A stretch of 64,000 bases of DNA from JBEIHX01 sp040381075 (GCA_040381075.1 JBEIHX010000005.1:62001-126000); one strand, 5' to 3'. Positions 35,900 through 45,632 are shown, numbered from the stretch's first letter. Notes: generated by a model from the sequence alone, not told the origin. Made by a program: numbers and translations.

Positions 35900-38800
35900 A
35901 TGCAGTCTGTCCCCGCTTCCCCTGCTTGGCAATTCTGGATCGACCGCGGGGGCACGTTCACCGATGTGGTGGCGCACAGCCCCGCGGGAACGCGCCTGGT
36001 GCGCAAGGTGCTGTCCCAGAGCCCGGGCCAGCGCGAGGACGCGGCCGTGGCGGCGGTGCGCGCCATTCTCGCCGAGCACGGCGCGCACCTCGACGCAATC
36101 GGCGCGGTCAAGATGGGCACGACAGTTGCGACGAACGCGCTCCTGGAGCGCAAGGGCGCGCCGACGCTCCTCGCGATCACCGAGGGGTTCGCTGACGCCC
36201 TGGCGATCGGATGGCAGAGCCGGCCGGACATCTTCGCCCGCCATATCCGCAAGCCTTCCCCACTCTATGCGGGCGTCATGGAGGTGCGCGAGCGGATGAC
36301 GGCGGAGGGCGTGGTCAGGACCGCCCTCGACGAGGCGCGCGCAGCCGCCGATTTCGCCGCGGCGCGGGCGGCGGGTTTCGACGCGGTGGCGATCGTCTGT
36401 CTGCATGGCTGGGCCTATCCAGGCCACGAGCGCCGGCTTGGAGAACTCGCAGCCGCAGCAGGCTTCGGGCAGATCACCCTGAGCCATGAGGCGGCGCGCC
36501 TCATCAAGCTCACGCCGCGCGGCGAGACGGCGGTGGCCGACGCCTATCTGTCGCCTGGACTGCGGGCGTATGTGGCGGCGGTGGCCGACGCCCTCGCCGT
36601 CGGCGACCGGCTCAGTTTCATGCAGTCGAACGGGGGGCTTGCGCCGGCGCGCACATTTCGCGGGCGCGACAGCGTCCTGTCCGGGCCTGCCGGAGGCGTG
36701 GTGGCCATGGCGGCCGCGGCTGAGGCGGCCGGATTTGACCGCGCGCTCGGCTTTGACATGGGCGGCACATCGACGGACGTCTCCCATTTCGCCGGGTCAT
36801 TTGAACGGGCGGAGGAAACCCAGGTCGCCGGCGTTCGGCTCGCCGCTCCGATGCTGCAGGTGCATACCATCGCCGCGGGAGGCGGGTCGATCTGCCGCTT
36901 CGACGGCGCGCGCCTGCGTGTCGGCCCGCAGTCGGCCGGCGCCGATCCGGGCCCGGCCTGCTACCGTCGCGGCGGCCCTTTGACGATCACCGACTGTAAT
37001 GTTCTGCTCGGGCGCATCCAACCATCCCAGTTTCCAGCCCTGTTTGGCCCCGAAGGCGACGCGCCGCTTGATGCGGCTGCGGTGGAGCGCGCCTTTACAG
37101 CCCTCGCCCGGGAGATCGCCGCAACCGGGGCGCGCCTCGATCCGCGGGTGATTGCAGAAGGTTTCCTTGCGATTGCAGTTGATCAGATGGCGGAGGCGAT
37201 CAGAAAGATATCCCTCCAGCGTGGCTATGACCCGCGGGCTTATGTTCTCGTGGCCTTTGGCGGGGCGGGCGGCCAGCATGCCTGCGCGGTCGCCGATGCG
37301 GTCGGGGTGGAAACGGTGCTGATCCATCCGCTCGCGGGCGTGCTGTCGGCATGGGGCATGGGGCTGGCGCGGCCGCGGGTGGTGCGCGAAGCGACGGTCA
37401 ATGCGCAGCTGACGGATGACCTGGACCTTGCCGGCGCAGTCGGCGCGCTCGAAGCAGAAGCCCTGGCGGCGTTTCGCGCAGATCATCCCGCCATCGATGC
37501 GCCGCACGCCAGCGCGGTGGTCCATCTTGCCTATGCCGGCGCCGACAGCGCCATCGCCCTGGCGCTGGCCCCCGCCAGTCAGCTCGCCGAGTGCTTTCAT
37601 GCCGCCCATGCCCGGCGCTTCGGCTTCGCCGCACCGGACGCTGCTGTGATGGTGACCCGGCTGACCGTGGACGTGATCCCGTCAGGCGACGCGGCGGGGC
37701 GGGGCGACATGCCGGCGCCGCCGGTGGTCGCGCCCGCCCCGGTGCGCCAGATCGTGATGCGCAGCGCGGGCGCCGATCATGAAACGCCGATGTTCGTGCG
37801 CGAGACCCTTCCGCCTGGAGCGCGCATCACCGGACCGGCCCTCATCGTTGAAGCCGCGGGCACGACAGTGGTCGAGCCGGGCTGGCGGGCAGATGTTCGC
37901 GCCAATGGCGACCTGGTGCTGCAGCGCCGCCAGGCGCGCGACGCCGCGGGCGCGCCGGCGCCTGCGCCCGACGCGGGCTCGGTTGATCCAATCCGCCTTG
38001 AGATGTTCGCCAACCGCTTCATGGCGATCGCCGAAGAGATGGGTCTGGCCCTGCAGGCGTCAGCCCGCTCCGTGAACATCAAGGAGCGGCTCGACTTCTC
38101 CTGCGCGGTGTTCGACGCCGCGGGCGGGCTGGTGGCGAATGCGCCCCACATCCCGGTGCATCTGGGCTCAATGGGCGACAGCGTGCGGGCCGTGAAGGCC
38201 GCCTATGGCGCCCGCCTCAAACCGGGCGACGCGGTGATGCTGAACGCTCCCTACAAAGGCGGCACCCATCTGCCGGACATCACCGTGATCACGCCGGTAT
38301 TCCTCGATGCCCGCCCTGCGCCGTCCTATTTCGTGGCGGCGCGCGGTCACCACGGGGACGTGGGCGGTGTGTCGCCCGGCTCGATGCCGCCGATGAGCCG
38401 GCATGTGGATGAGGAAGGCGTGCTGATTGACTGCGTTCTGCTGGCGCAGAACGGCGTGTTTGATGAGCAGGCGACCCGCGCCCTGTTCGCCGCGGGTCCC
38501 TACCCGGCGCGCAACCCGGACCAGAATATCGCTGACCTCAAGGCGCAGCTCGCCGCCTGCACACGCGGCGGCGAGGAATTGCGCCGGCTTGCCGGCGTCT
38601 ACGGCGAAGAGGCTGTCGTCGCCTATATGGGCCATGTTCAGGCGAATGCGGAGGCGCATATCCGTGCGGCGATCGACAGGCTGTCCGACGGCTGTTTCTC
38701 CTGCACGCTTGATGGCGGCGAAACGGTCGATGTGCGCGTGCGCGTCGATCACGCCGCGCGCACCGCGGTCATCGACTTCACCCATTCCAGCGATCAATCA

Positions 38801-39511
38801 CCGGCCAACTTCAATGCGCCCGCGTCGATTGCGCGGGCGGCGTCCCTCTATGTGTTCCGGACCCTGGTGGACGAACCAATCCCGCTCAATGAAGGCTGTC
38901 TCAGACCATTGATCATCCGTACACGACCCGGATCTCTCCTCGAGCCGGTGTATCCGGCGGCCGTCGTGGCCGGCAATGTGGAGACAAGTCAGGTCGCCTG
39001 TGATGCGCTCTATGGCGCCTTGGGGGTGCTCGCGGGATCGCAGGGCACCATGAACAACTTCACCTTTGGCGACGCCGCGAGGCAGTATTATGAGACGATA
39101 TGCGGCGGCGCCGGAGCCGGTCCCGACTTCGATGGCGCCGACGCGGTGCAGACGCACATGACGAACAGCCGCCTGACCGATCCAGAAGTGCTTGAGACGC
39201 GATTTCCGGTCTTCGTCGAGCGGTTTGCGATCCGGCGCGGCTCCGGCGGGCGGGGACGGCGCCGCGGCGGGGACGGCGTGGTGCGCGCCATCCGCTTCAG
39301 GGCGCCGATGAGCGCGGGCATCCTGTCCAACCGTCGCAGGCAGGGCGCCTTCGGCCTGTGCGGGGGTGAACAGGGGGCTCCAGGGCGCAATTGGATTGAG
39401 CGCGCGGACGGCCGGCGCGAGGATCTGCCGGCCACGGCGGCGGTGAGCGTGGCTGCGGGCGACCTGTTCGTCATCGAGACGCCGGGCGGGGGAGGTTACG
39501 GCCCGGCCTGA
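35900..39511 (+). CDS. ATP-dependent 5-oxoprolinase / hydantoinase, fused HyuA-HyuB
   Basis: One 1203-residue protein joins both subunits. The N-terminal HyuA part (about 1-680) has WIDRGGTFTDVV, MGTTVATNALLERKG, GFDMGGTSTDVSHF and ADPGPACYRRGGPLTITD. The HyuB part (about 695-1203) has LEMFANRFMAIAEEMGLALQ, LGSMGDSVRAV, NAPYKGGTHLPDITV and GHHGDVGGVSPGSMPP. The family opens 5-oxoproline or cyclic imides using ATP. Bacterial homologues are often two genes; here the fusion resembles eukaryotic OPLAH and bacterial OplAH. ATG 35900 has only a weak ribosome site. The long frame upstream of it is antisense to the acyl-CoA ligase. Confidence 0.9.
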   Translation: MQSVPASPAWQFWIDRGGTFTDVVAHSPAGTRLVRKVLSQSPGQREDAAVAAVRAILAEHGAHLDAIGAVKMGTTVATNALLERKGAPTLLAITEGFADALAIGWQSRPDIFARHIRKPSPLYAGVMEVRERMTAEGVVRTALDEARAAADFAAARAAGFDAVAIVCLHGWAYPGHERRLGELAAAAGFGQITLSHEAARLIKLTPRGETAVADAYLSPGLRAYVAAVADALAVGDRLSFMQSNGGLAPARTFRGRDSVLSGPAGGVVAMAAAAEAAGFDRALGFDMGGTSTDVSHFAGSFERAEETQVAGVRLAAPMLQVHTIAAGGGSICRFDGARLRVGPQSAGADPGPACYRRGGPLTITDCNVLLGRIQPSQFPALFGPEGDAPLDAAAVERAFTALAREIAATGARLDPRVIAEGFLAIAVDQMAEAIRKISLQRGYDPRAYVLVAFGGAGGQHACAVADAVGVETVLIHPLAGVLSAWGMGLARPRVVREATVNAQLTDDLDLAGAVGALEAEALAAFRADHPAIDAPHASAVVHLAYAGADSAIALALAPASQLAECFHAAHARRFGFAAPDAAVMVTRLTVDVIPSGDAAGRGDMPAPPVVAPAPVRQIVMRSAGADHETPMFVRETLPPGARITGPALIVEAAGTTVVEPGWRADVRANGDLVLQRRQARDAAGAPAPAPDAGSVDPIRLEMFANRFMAIAEEMGLALQASARSVNIKERLDFSCAVFDAAGGLVANAPHIPVHLGSMGDSVRAVKAAYGARLKPGDAVMLNAPYKGGTHLPDITVITPVFLDARPAPSYFVAARGHHGDVGGVSPGSMPPMSRHVDEEGVLIDCVLLAQNGVFDEQATRALFAAGPYPARNPDQNIADLKAQLAACTRGGEELRRLAGVYGEEAVVAYMGHVQANAEAHIRAAIDRLSDGCFSCTLDGGETVDVRVRVDHAARTAVIDFTHSSDQSPANFNAPASIARAASLYVFRTLVDEPIPLNEGCLRPLIIRTRPGSLLEPVYPAAVVAGNVETSQVACDALYGALGVLAGSQGTMNNFTFGDAARQYYETICGGAGAGPDFDGADAVQTHMTNSRLTDPEVLETRFPVFVERFAIRRGSGGRGRRRGGDGVVRAIRFRAPMSAGILSNRRRQGAFGLCGGEQGAPGRNWIERADGRREDLPATAAVSVAAGDLFVIETPGGGGYGPA

Positions 39512-40278
39512 GGCTTGGCGGGTCTCGCCGGCGGTGTGAACAGGGAAGGGTCGATGGGGCGGTTCACCACCGCCCTCGTCCAGACGATCTCGTTCTGCTT
39601 GACGCCATTGTAGAAGAGTCTCAGGCGCATTGGCTGCACCCAGCGCGGGTTTGAGAACGTCCTGAAGTCAGAATAGGTCCGTTCATGCCAGCCGCGCGGC
39701 GTCTGGAAGCCGACCTTCAGGATGTGGAAGTTCCTGCGATCGACGCCGAACTGGGTCTTGCCGCCGGCCGGATCCTCGACCTGGATCAGAAAGGCGGGAC
39801 GGCCCTCAACGGCGTCATCCGGCAGGCGGGTGAGGGAATAGCCGGGGTCGAGGGCGAAGCGGATGATGCCGAAACCGAAGTTCTCGCGAAATTCGGGATT
39901 GTCGGCGCCGCCGGGCAGAAGTCCCTGGTGTGTCCAGCCCTGGGCCCCGTCAAAGCCCATCTGGAACACCAGCCGCCCGTCGCGCCAGCTGTCGATGCGC
40001 ACCTGGCCGTTGGCCACATGGGCGTCCGGATGGGCGCGCGGAAACACGCGCCACATTTCATGCCGCTCATTGACGACCTGAGAGGCCTGCGTGCCATCCG
40101 GCCAGAAGACGCCATAGCCGCCAAGATAGAGGGTGTCTGGCCGGCGCCATGTCTCGCCGCCTGCAGCCTCAATGACACGCTCAACGATGTCGCGCGCCGA
40201 CATGGCCTCAGGTCGCGCGCCGGGCGCGGCGGCGGTGAGCGACAGAACGGCGCAGACGACCAGCAGAGCGCGCAGCAT
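39496..40278 (-). CDS. Hypothetical secreted protein (outer-membrane lipoprotein-sorting-like)
   Basis: The 260-residue product starts at ATG 40278 with GGAGGGG upstream and has a signal peptide (MLRALLVVCAVLSLTAAAPG). The mature protein opens with ARDIVERVIEAAGGETWRRP and has beta-rich text (VNERHEMWRVFPRAHPD, LVFQMGFDGAQGWTHQ, THQ-GLLPGG, FQTPRGWHERTYSDF). This beginning, an amphipathic 'DIVERVIEAAGG' helix then strands, recalls LolA-fold periplasmic proteins, but I would not name a function. Its 3' end overlaps the oxoprolinase 3' end by 16 bases on the opposite strand. Confidence 0.75.
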   Translation of the reverse strand: MLRALLVVCAVLSLTAAAPGARPEAMSARDIVERVIEAAGGETWRRPDTLYLGGYGVFWPDGTQASQVVNERHEMWRVFPRAHPDAHVANGQVRIDSWRDGRLVFQMGFDGAQGWTHQGLLPGGADNPEFRENFGFGIIRFALDPGYSLTRLPDDAVEGRPAFLIQVEDPAGGKTQFGVDRRNFHILKVGFQTPRGWHERTYSDFRTFSNPRWVQPMRLRLFYNGVKQNEIVWTRAVVNRPIDPSLFTPPARPAKPQAGP

Positions 40279-40549
40279 GAGCCCCTCCATTGCAGGCGGT
40301 CCGACCTCGGGACCCCGGACGCAACTGCTCCCAGCCTGAACCCGATCGCGGCCAGGGGGCAAGCAGATTGGCGGGTCAGCGGACGGGCGGGTGAAACCCG
40401 CCCGCGCGCTGCAGCCCGATGCGCCGGACGTCCCACCATCCCGGCCGGACGGCGGGACGTCGAGCGGGTCCTGGAGCGGGAGCGTGCGCTCACCGCGCCC
40501 GCCCCGGGAGAGCGGGCAAGCCAGCCCCGGCCACGGCGCGTCAGGCGGG

Positions 40550-40594
40550 CCCTGGGCAGGCCCTGGGCAGGCCCTGGGCAGGCCCATGGGCAGG
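40550..40594. repeat. Tandem array, 11-bp unit, 3-4 copies
   Basis: Three exact copies of CCCTGGGCAGG and one 12-base variant. It lies in the 485-base gap between the secreted-protein gene and the ion channel gene, which holds a second array and no gene. Confidence 0.92.
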
Positions 40595-40637
40595 CGTCGA
40601 GACGCGCGCATGCGCAGGCGCCAGATCCCAACGCCAG

Positions 40638-40676
40638 GCTCCAACCGCGGGCCCCAACCGCGGGCCCCAACCGCGG
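40638..40676. repeat. Tandem array, 13-bp unit, 3 copies
   Basis: Copies of GCCCCAACCGCGG, the first with one change, located 88 bases before the ion channel start. Confidence 0.92.
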
Positions 40677-40763
40677 GCCGGGATATCGCCAGAGCGCTAT
40701 TTGCGCTTGCCCAGGGGCCGCCAAGACTGGGATACCACGCAGGGGAGTCGATTGGGGACAGCC

Positions 40764-41702
40764 ATGGCGCGTTGGGATTTTGGGGTCAATCAGGTCGGCC
40801 CGATTGAGCGGTTCGTGATCAGCCGCGGATTTCAGAACTTTGTCATCCTGGTGATCATCGCCAACGCGGTGGTTCTTGGTCTGGCGACCGTGTCGGGTCT
40901 GTCGCCCGAGCAGCGTCTGTGGATCGAATACGCCGACGAGGCATTTCTGATCTTTTTCTGCATCGAGCTGGTCATCAAGCTCGCCGTCATGCGGCTCGAC
41001 TTCTTCAAGAGCGGATGGAACATCTTCGACCTGATCATTGTCGCGGGATCACTGCCGCTGCAGTTCATGGGCGGCTTCGCTGGGGTTTCCATCCTGCGCG
41101 CCCTGCGCGTGGTGCGGCTGACGCGCATCCTGTCGCTGACGCCGCAGATGCGGCGCGTCATGGAGGCGATGTTCCACGCGCTGCCGGGGATTTTTTCCAT
41201 TCTGGTGCTGCTGCTGCTGTTTTTCTACATCGGCGCGGTGATGGCCACGACCCTGTTCGGCCTGCAGCATGCAGACATGTTCGGCAATATCGGCAAGTCC
41301 ATGCTCACGCTGTTCAAGATTTCGATCTTCGACGGCTGGGGCGACATTGTGGACGCGGTCGAGGCGACCCATGCGCACGCCTGGGTGTTCTTCCTCATAT
41401 TTACGATCTTCACGGCCTTCACGGTGCTGAACCTGTTCGTGGGCGTGATTGTCGACGCCATGCAGGAGAAGCAGGCCGAGCACCTCGCCGAGCTGGCGGC
41501 GGAACGCGAGGCGAAGCAGACCGAGACGGACGAGGCGCAGACCATTGCGATCAAGGAGCTTCGCGGCGACCAGGAGCAGACGGAAGCCGCCATCGAAGAG
41601 CTCGAAGCGCGCAAGACCAACATGGAGCGCGACGTCGGCGCTCTCCTGCTGGAGATGCGCGCCATGCGGGCGGAGCTTGCAACCCTGAAGGCGCCGCGCT
41701 GA
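40764..41702 (+). CDS. Voltage-gated ion channel, bacterial NaV/CaV-like, with unusual filter
   Basis: The 312-residue protein has six membrane helices: S1 about 20-44, S2 55-73, S3 80-100, S4 105-125, S5 132-158, S6 205-232. S4 reads SILRALRVVRLTRILSLTP with Arg every third residue. S5 leads to the pore loop TLFKISIFDGWGDIVDAV; the filter position filled by TLESW in NaChBac is FDGWGD (residues 189-194), with Asp in place of Glu. S6 (LIFTIFTAFTVLNLFVGVIV) ends in the typical NLFVGVIVDAM. A coiled coil (about 240-312) should assemble the tetramer. I chose ATG 40764; the frame extends upstream through repeats. Ion selectivity cannot be concluded. Confidence 0.9.
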   Translation: MARWDFGVNQVGPIERFVISRGFQNFVILVIIANAVVLGLATVSGLSPEQRLWIEYADEAFLIFFCIELVIKLAVMRLDFFKSGWNIFDLIIVAGSLPLQFMGGFAGVSILRALRVVRLTRILSLTPQMRRVMEAMFHALPGIFSILVLLLLFFYIGAVMATTLFGLQHADMFGNIGKSMLTLFKISIFDGWGDIVDAVEATHAHAWVFFLIFTIFTAFTVLNLFVGVIVDAMQEKQAEHLAELAAEREAKQTETDEAQTIAIKELRGDQEQTEAAIEELEARKTNMERDVGALLLEMRAMRAELATLKAPR

Positions 41703-42027
41703 CCGCTGTCGTCCGTCGCACCCAGCCCCAGGGTCTCGCGCCTGCCGCGTGGCTGGGGCGCCGGCCGCACTGGCGCAGCCTGCGCGGCGTGCATGTCGGG
41801 CCGATGCCCGCCAGCGCGCGTCTGTGCGCGGTGCGCGGCCGGTGATCGGGAGTTCGTGAGACAGACGCGTTCAGCTGTCGACAGGCGGTGGGGCGGCTGC
41901 GACGATGGGGCCGGGCGCGGACGTGCAAAAATGTCGCAGGCGCAGCGATGGTCCTGCGTGACAGGCGGGCCTGCGCGCGAGACAATGGCGGCCTGCGGCA
42001 TAAGGCCAGGACGCGCAGGAGGAAGCC
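41703..42027. other. Gap without a recognised gene, upstream of CYP153
   Basis: The 325 bases have frames on both strands with no domain features. It should hold the CYP153 promoter, but I could not identify clear boxes. Confidence 0.5.
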
Positions 42028-43293
42028 ATGGATGACGGCGTGCGCTTGAGTTCCCTCGATCAGATCAACGATCCGATGGGCGTTCCCCTGTCGGCCCTCG
42101 ATCCGGCCGATCCTGCATTGTTCGAGCAGGACGCGTGGGAGGCCGTGTTCGCCCGCCTGCGGCGCGAAGACCCTGTGCATTACTGCGAGGCCCCGCACAT
42201 CGAGGTCGGGCCCTACTGGTCGGTCACCCGCTACCAGGACATCATGGCGGTGGACACCAACCACAGGGATTTCTCGTCCAACTGGACCTATGGCGGCATC
42301 ACGCTGCGTGACTTCGACGAAGACTTCCAGCTGCCGATGTTCATTGCGATGGACCCCCCAAAGCATGACATCCAGCGCAAGGCCGTGCAGCCGATTGTTG
42401 CGCCGGACAATCTGGCGCGCCTGGAGGGCACGATCGAGGAGCGGGTGCGTCAGATTTTTGACGCCCTGCCTGTGGGAGAAACGTTCAACTGGGTGGACAA
42501 GGTATCCATCGAGCTGACGACCCAGATGCTTGCGACGCTGTTCGACTTTCCATGGGAGGACCGTCGCAAATTGACCCGCTGGTCAGATGTGGCGACCGCG
42601 ATGCCTGGCCATGGCGTGATTGACACCGAGGATCAGCGGCGCGCCGAGCTGCTTGAATGCGCCGACTACTTTACCCGGCTGTGGAATGAGCGGGTCAACG
42701 CGCCCCCCAGGCCGGACCTGATCTCCATGCTGGCGCACAATGAGGCGACCAGGAACATGGACCGCATGGAATTTCTGGGAAACCTCATCCTGCTGATCGT
42801 CGGCGGCAATGACACGACCCGCAATTCGATTACCGGCGGGGTTCTGGCGCTCAATCAAAATCCGGCAGAGTACGACAAGCTTCGCGCTGACCCCGGCCTG
42901 ATCCCGAACATGGTCTCCGAGATCATCCGCTGGCAGACCCCCCTCGCCTACATGCGCCGAACGGCCACGCGCGATGTCGAGATGCATGGCAAGACGATCC
43001 GCAAGGGCGACAAGGTCGCGATGTGGTACATTTCGGGCAATCGCGACGAAAGTGAAATCCCCAACGCCCATCAATTTCTGATCGATCGCCCGCGCGCGCG
43101 CCACCACATGAGTTTTGGCTATGGCATCCACCGCTGCGTCGGCAATCGGCTCGCAGAAATGCAGTTGCGCATTGTGTGGGAGGAGATCCAGAAGCGCTAC
43201 AGCTTTGTGGAAGTGATGGGCCCGCCGCGGCGCGTCTACTCGAGTTTCGTCAAGGGCTACGAGTCCATGCCGGTGCGCCTGCACGCGCGCTGA
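42028..43293 (+). CDS. CYP153-family cytochrome P450 (alkane/fatty-acid terminal hydroxylase)
   Basis: The 421-residue P450 carries the CYP153 hallmarks: TNHRDFSSNWTYGGITLRDF, FIAMDPPKHDIQRK, NLILLIVGGNDTTRNSITGG (I-helix with the acid/Thr pair), PLAYMRRTA, MWYISGNRDESEIPN and the haem loop SFGYGIHRCVGNRLAE with the Cys at 370. CYP153 enzymes hydroxylate the terminal carbon of medium-chain alkanes, using a ferredoxin and ferredoxin reductase, which are not adjacent here. AGGAGGAAG lies just before the ATG. Its 3' end overlaps the opposite-strand DUF3052 gene by 37 bases. Confidence 0.94.
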   Translation: MDDGVRLSSLDQINDPMGVPLSALDPADPALFEQDAWEAVFARLRREDPVHYCEAPHIEVGPYWSVTRYQDIMAVDTNHRDFSSNWTYGGITLRDFDEDFQLPMFIAMDPPKHDIQRKAVQPIVAPDNLARLEGTIEERVRQIFDALPVGETFNWVDKVSIELTTQMLATLFDFPWEDRRKLTRWSDVATAMPGHGVIDTEDQRRAELLECADYFTRLWNERVNAPPRPDLISMLAHNEATRNMDRMEFLGNLILLIVGGNDTTRNSITGGVLALNQNPAEYDKLRADPGLIPNMVSEIIRWQTPLAYMRRTATRDVEMHGKTIRKGDKVAMWYISGNRDESEIPNAHQFLIDRPRARHHMSFGYGIHRCVGNRLAEMQLRIVWEEIQKRYSFVEVMGPPRRVYSSFVKGYESMPVRLHAR

Positions 43294-43745
43294 CCCGGCG
43301 CGCCGCCCGCCTGCCTCAATTTGAGCGCGCGCCATTCTGCGTCCACGAGAATGCGCCGCACCGGCGTCAGTCCGTGAGCCTGCGCCCTCTCATGAACAGC
43401 CTCCTCGCTGAGGCCGCCCCCCGGCGTGGGGTGCGTGCAGGGCCAGGAGACCCACAGCACGCCGCCCTCGTCGGCTGGCGCACGGCGCCCGGCAAGCGCG
43501 GGAGCAAGCGTGCGCAGGGCCACGCCAAGTCCCGCAGGCGAGCTGACGAACACGTGGATCAGACGATAGGCGCGCGCCGCGGGCGCGCCGGCCGGCGCCG
43601 TTTCCAGGACGGCGCCCGCCGGCACAGGGCCGAGAAGGGCCCGGTAGTGCGCGGGCGCGCCGACCGCCAGCCAGACGCCCGGCTTCAGGCCGAGCTTTCG
43701 CGCCAGGGCGCCGTGCGCGTATACGGATGATTTCTTTCGGGCCAT
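43257..43745 (-). CDS. DUF3052-type protein
   Basis: The 162-residue protein reads GALARKLGLKPGVWLAVGAP near the start, then YRLIHVFVSSPAGLGVALRT, and GVLWVSWPCTH, an order that fits DUF3052 (methyltransferase-like Rossmann relics with 'LWVxWPK'). No SAM-binding motif is intact. The C-terminus is antisense to the CYP153 end. Function unknown. Confidence 0.7.
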   Translation of the reverse strand: MARKKSSVYAHGALARKLGLKPGVWLAVGAPAHYRALLGPVPAGAVLETAPAGAPAARAYRLIHVFVSSPAGLGVALRTLAPALAGRRAPADEGGVLWVSWPCTHPTPGGGLSEEAVHERAQAHGLTPVRRILVDAEWRALKLRQAGGAPGQRACRRTGMDS

Positions 43746-43908
43746 CGCGTGTCAGGCGCCCGCGCAGACCCGTGCGCCGGCTGCGCCGAGGCGATGTCTG
43801 TGCGGGCTGGCGGTCCGCGCGGTCATGCCGGTCTCGGGCTCGACCATGGCCATGCGCGCCTCCCCGTGCAGCGCCATGGGCTCAGGCAGGCGCAGGCGGC
43901 GGGCGGGA

Positions 43909-45447
43909 TCACGCCGCGGCGCGACCGTCGGCGCGCCCAGCGGCGGCGACCCAGGCCTCCAGCCGCGGGCGGTCCGGCGCGGCGCCTGAGCGCAGGATGC
44001 GCTGACCCTCGCAGGTCGCTGCAACGGCCGCGATGCGCGCCTCAAGCCCTGCGACCTCGCAAGCCGCCAGTGCGCCGGGCCCATCGATGCCGGCAGCCAC
44101 CAGAAGCTGTGCGGCGCTTGATGTCATGCCGGCAAGGGCGCACGCCAGTCTCGCCTGGGCCTGCCAGGCCTGGATCAACGGCGCATCGATGTGGCTCGGC
44201 GCAAGCTGAGCCGCGATCTGTCCGGCGTCAGCGGCGAGCAGGTCCGCCACGGTCGTCACCCCGACGACGGCGAGGCGCGCGGCGGTTTTCGGTCCGATGG
44301 CGGGCGCATCCTCAACCGGCGCATCCAGGAGCAGGACAGTCTGGCGCGCCGGCTGGGATGCGGGCTCCTCTGACGTCGTCAGGTCGGCGCGCTCCACAGG
44401 CTGTGCAGCGGCGCGCGCGCGCACCGGCGCGGCGGCGAAACCGCCCTTGCGGCGCTGGGTTCTGCGTCGGGGGGCGCCTTCACCATGGGCGATGCCGGTT
44501 TCCTGGGGCCATTGCGCGTCGAGGCTCGACAGCGGAACCTTCAGCACTTCCTCAGCATGAAGACGACGCACGGCGGCGTCGTCCGGCGACAGGGTTTCGC
44601 GCACTTTACCGGTCTTGCGATACTCTTCGTACATCGCCGAGACAGCCGCCCGCTCCTGGAGATTGTCAATGCCGCAGAGCACGCTGCGGATCGGAGCCGC
44701 CATCACGGCGAAGACGGCGTCGAGCGCCAGGGAGACCTGGGGCGGGCTGACGCGCGCTTCCGCAATGGCGCGCTCGAGAATGCGGGCGAGCATCGCGCAG
44801 GCGTACCCGACCAGGCGCGCCATGACGTCCTTGAGTTCCTGGTCGAGCCCGGCCGGCGGATTGCGTGTCCCGGCGGCGAGGTCATAGTGCGCGATGATGG
44901 TCTCGTAGTGCGGGTTGGACACCATCGCGCCGGCCTTGACCATCTGTTCCAGCCAATCCTGGCCATCCGGGACCGGCACATCAGGAAATCCTCCCTGATC
45001 CACCTCCAGGATGGTGCGCAACTGCGCATAGCTCTTTGAGAAACTCCACTCCGCGGCGCGATGGATGACGCCTTCGGTTTCGGTCTGCCCGGTGTGAAAG
45101 GGTTGCACGGGATCGACCACGTAGTGGCTCATCACGCCGGCATTATAGGCGGCCGTCTTCCAGTCCCCCGCCTGCAGCGCCCGAACGGTGCGGACATACC
45201 ATTCACGCGCCGCCCCCGGCGCCCCGCCCCAATCGCCTTCGCGCACATGCAGCACGTGATTCTTGAAGTCCTTGAAGCGATCATCCGGGGCCTTCGCGCC
45301 TTCCAGCAGCGCCCCGTAGTGATGCAGGAAGACCGCGCGCCAGGCCGGCGCCTCGGGCCCCTCGAGCAGACGCAGGGCGTCTATTGCGATGCGGTGGTGG
45401 TTTGAGCGGCAGGCGGTGGCCATCACCAGCGACGCGAAAGCAGACAT
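43909..45447 (-). CDS. Zinc-dependent phospholipase C-like domain fused to DUF4332 (helix-hairpin-helix) domain
   Basis: The 512-residue product starts at ATG 45447 with GGGAGACTCCC before it. Residues 1-300 carry zinc-phospholipase C/S1-P1-like ligands: SNHHRIAIDALRLL near 16, FLHHYGALLEG near 40, RFKDFKNHVLHVREGDWGG near 57-75, and SHYVVDPVQPFHTGQTE near 110. The N-terminal Trp of secreted PLC is not apparent, and no signal peptide is seen, so it may be cytoplasmic. Residues about 385-505 form a DUF4332 region (DAPAIGPKTAARLAVVGVTT, VADLLAADAGQIAAQL) with helix-hairpin-helix text, which often binds DNA. An unusual pairing. Confidence 0.78.
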   Translation of the reverse strand: MSAFASLVMATACRSNHHRIAIDALRLLEGPEAPAWRAVFLHHYGALLEGAKAPDDRFKDFKNHVLHVREGDWGGAPGAAREWYVRTVRALQAGDWKTAAYNAGVMSHYVVDPVQPFHTGQTETEGVIHRAAEWSFSKSYAQLRTILEVDQGGFPDVPVPDGQDWLEQMVKAGAMVSNPHYETIIAHYDLAAGTRNPPAGLDQELKDVMARLVGYACAMLARILERAIAEARVSPPQVSLALDAVFAVMAAPIRSVLCGIDNLQERAAVSAMYEEYRKTGKVRETLSPDDAAVRRLHAEEVLKVPLSSLDAQWPQETGIAHGEGAPRRRTQRRKGGFAAAPVRARAAAQPVERADLTTSEEPASQPARQTVLLLDAPVEDAPAIGPKTAARLAVVGVTTVADLLAADAGQIAAQLAPSHIDAPLIQAWQAQARLACALAGMTSSAAQLLVAAGIDGPGALAACEVAGLEARIAAVAATCEGQRILRSGAAPDRPRLEAWVAAAGRADGRAAA

Positions 45448-45464
45448 GGGAGTCTCCCGGATTT

Positions 45465-45504
45465 GGTTAACTCGAGCGCAAGTTTGGTAAAGCTTCAGTT
45501 AACC
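45465..45504 (-). promoter_or_regulatory. Inverted TTAACC sites before the phospholipase-like gene
   Basis: GGTTAACT (45465-45472) and AGTTAACC (45497-45504) are perfect 8-bp inverted copies 24 bases apart, 18 bases upstream of the gene's start. Each contains a CtrA-like TTAACC. The regulator is not proven. Confidence 0.5.
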
Positions 45505-45632
45505 CTCCGGGCTGGCGCGCATGCGCAGGGCGGGGGTGGATCGCCGCGGCGAACGCCAGGAGAGAAAGAGCCGCACCAGCACCAGCACCAGCCACAGCAC
45601 GACCTGCTGCAGCACGAACGGCTCGGAGGAGC

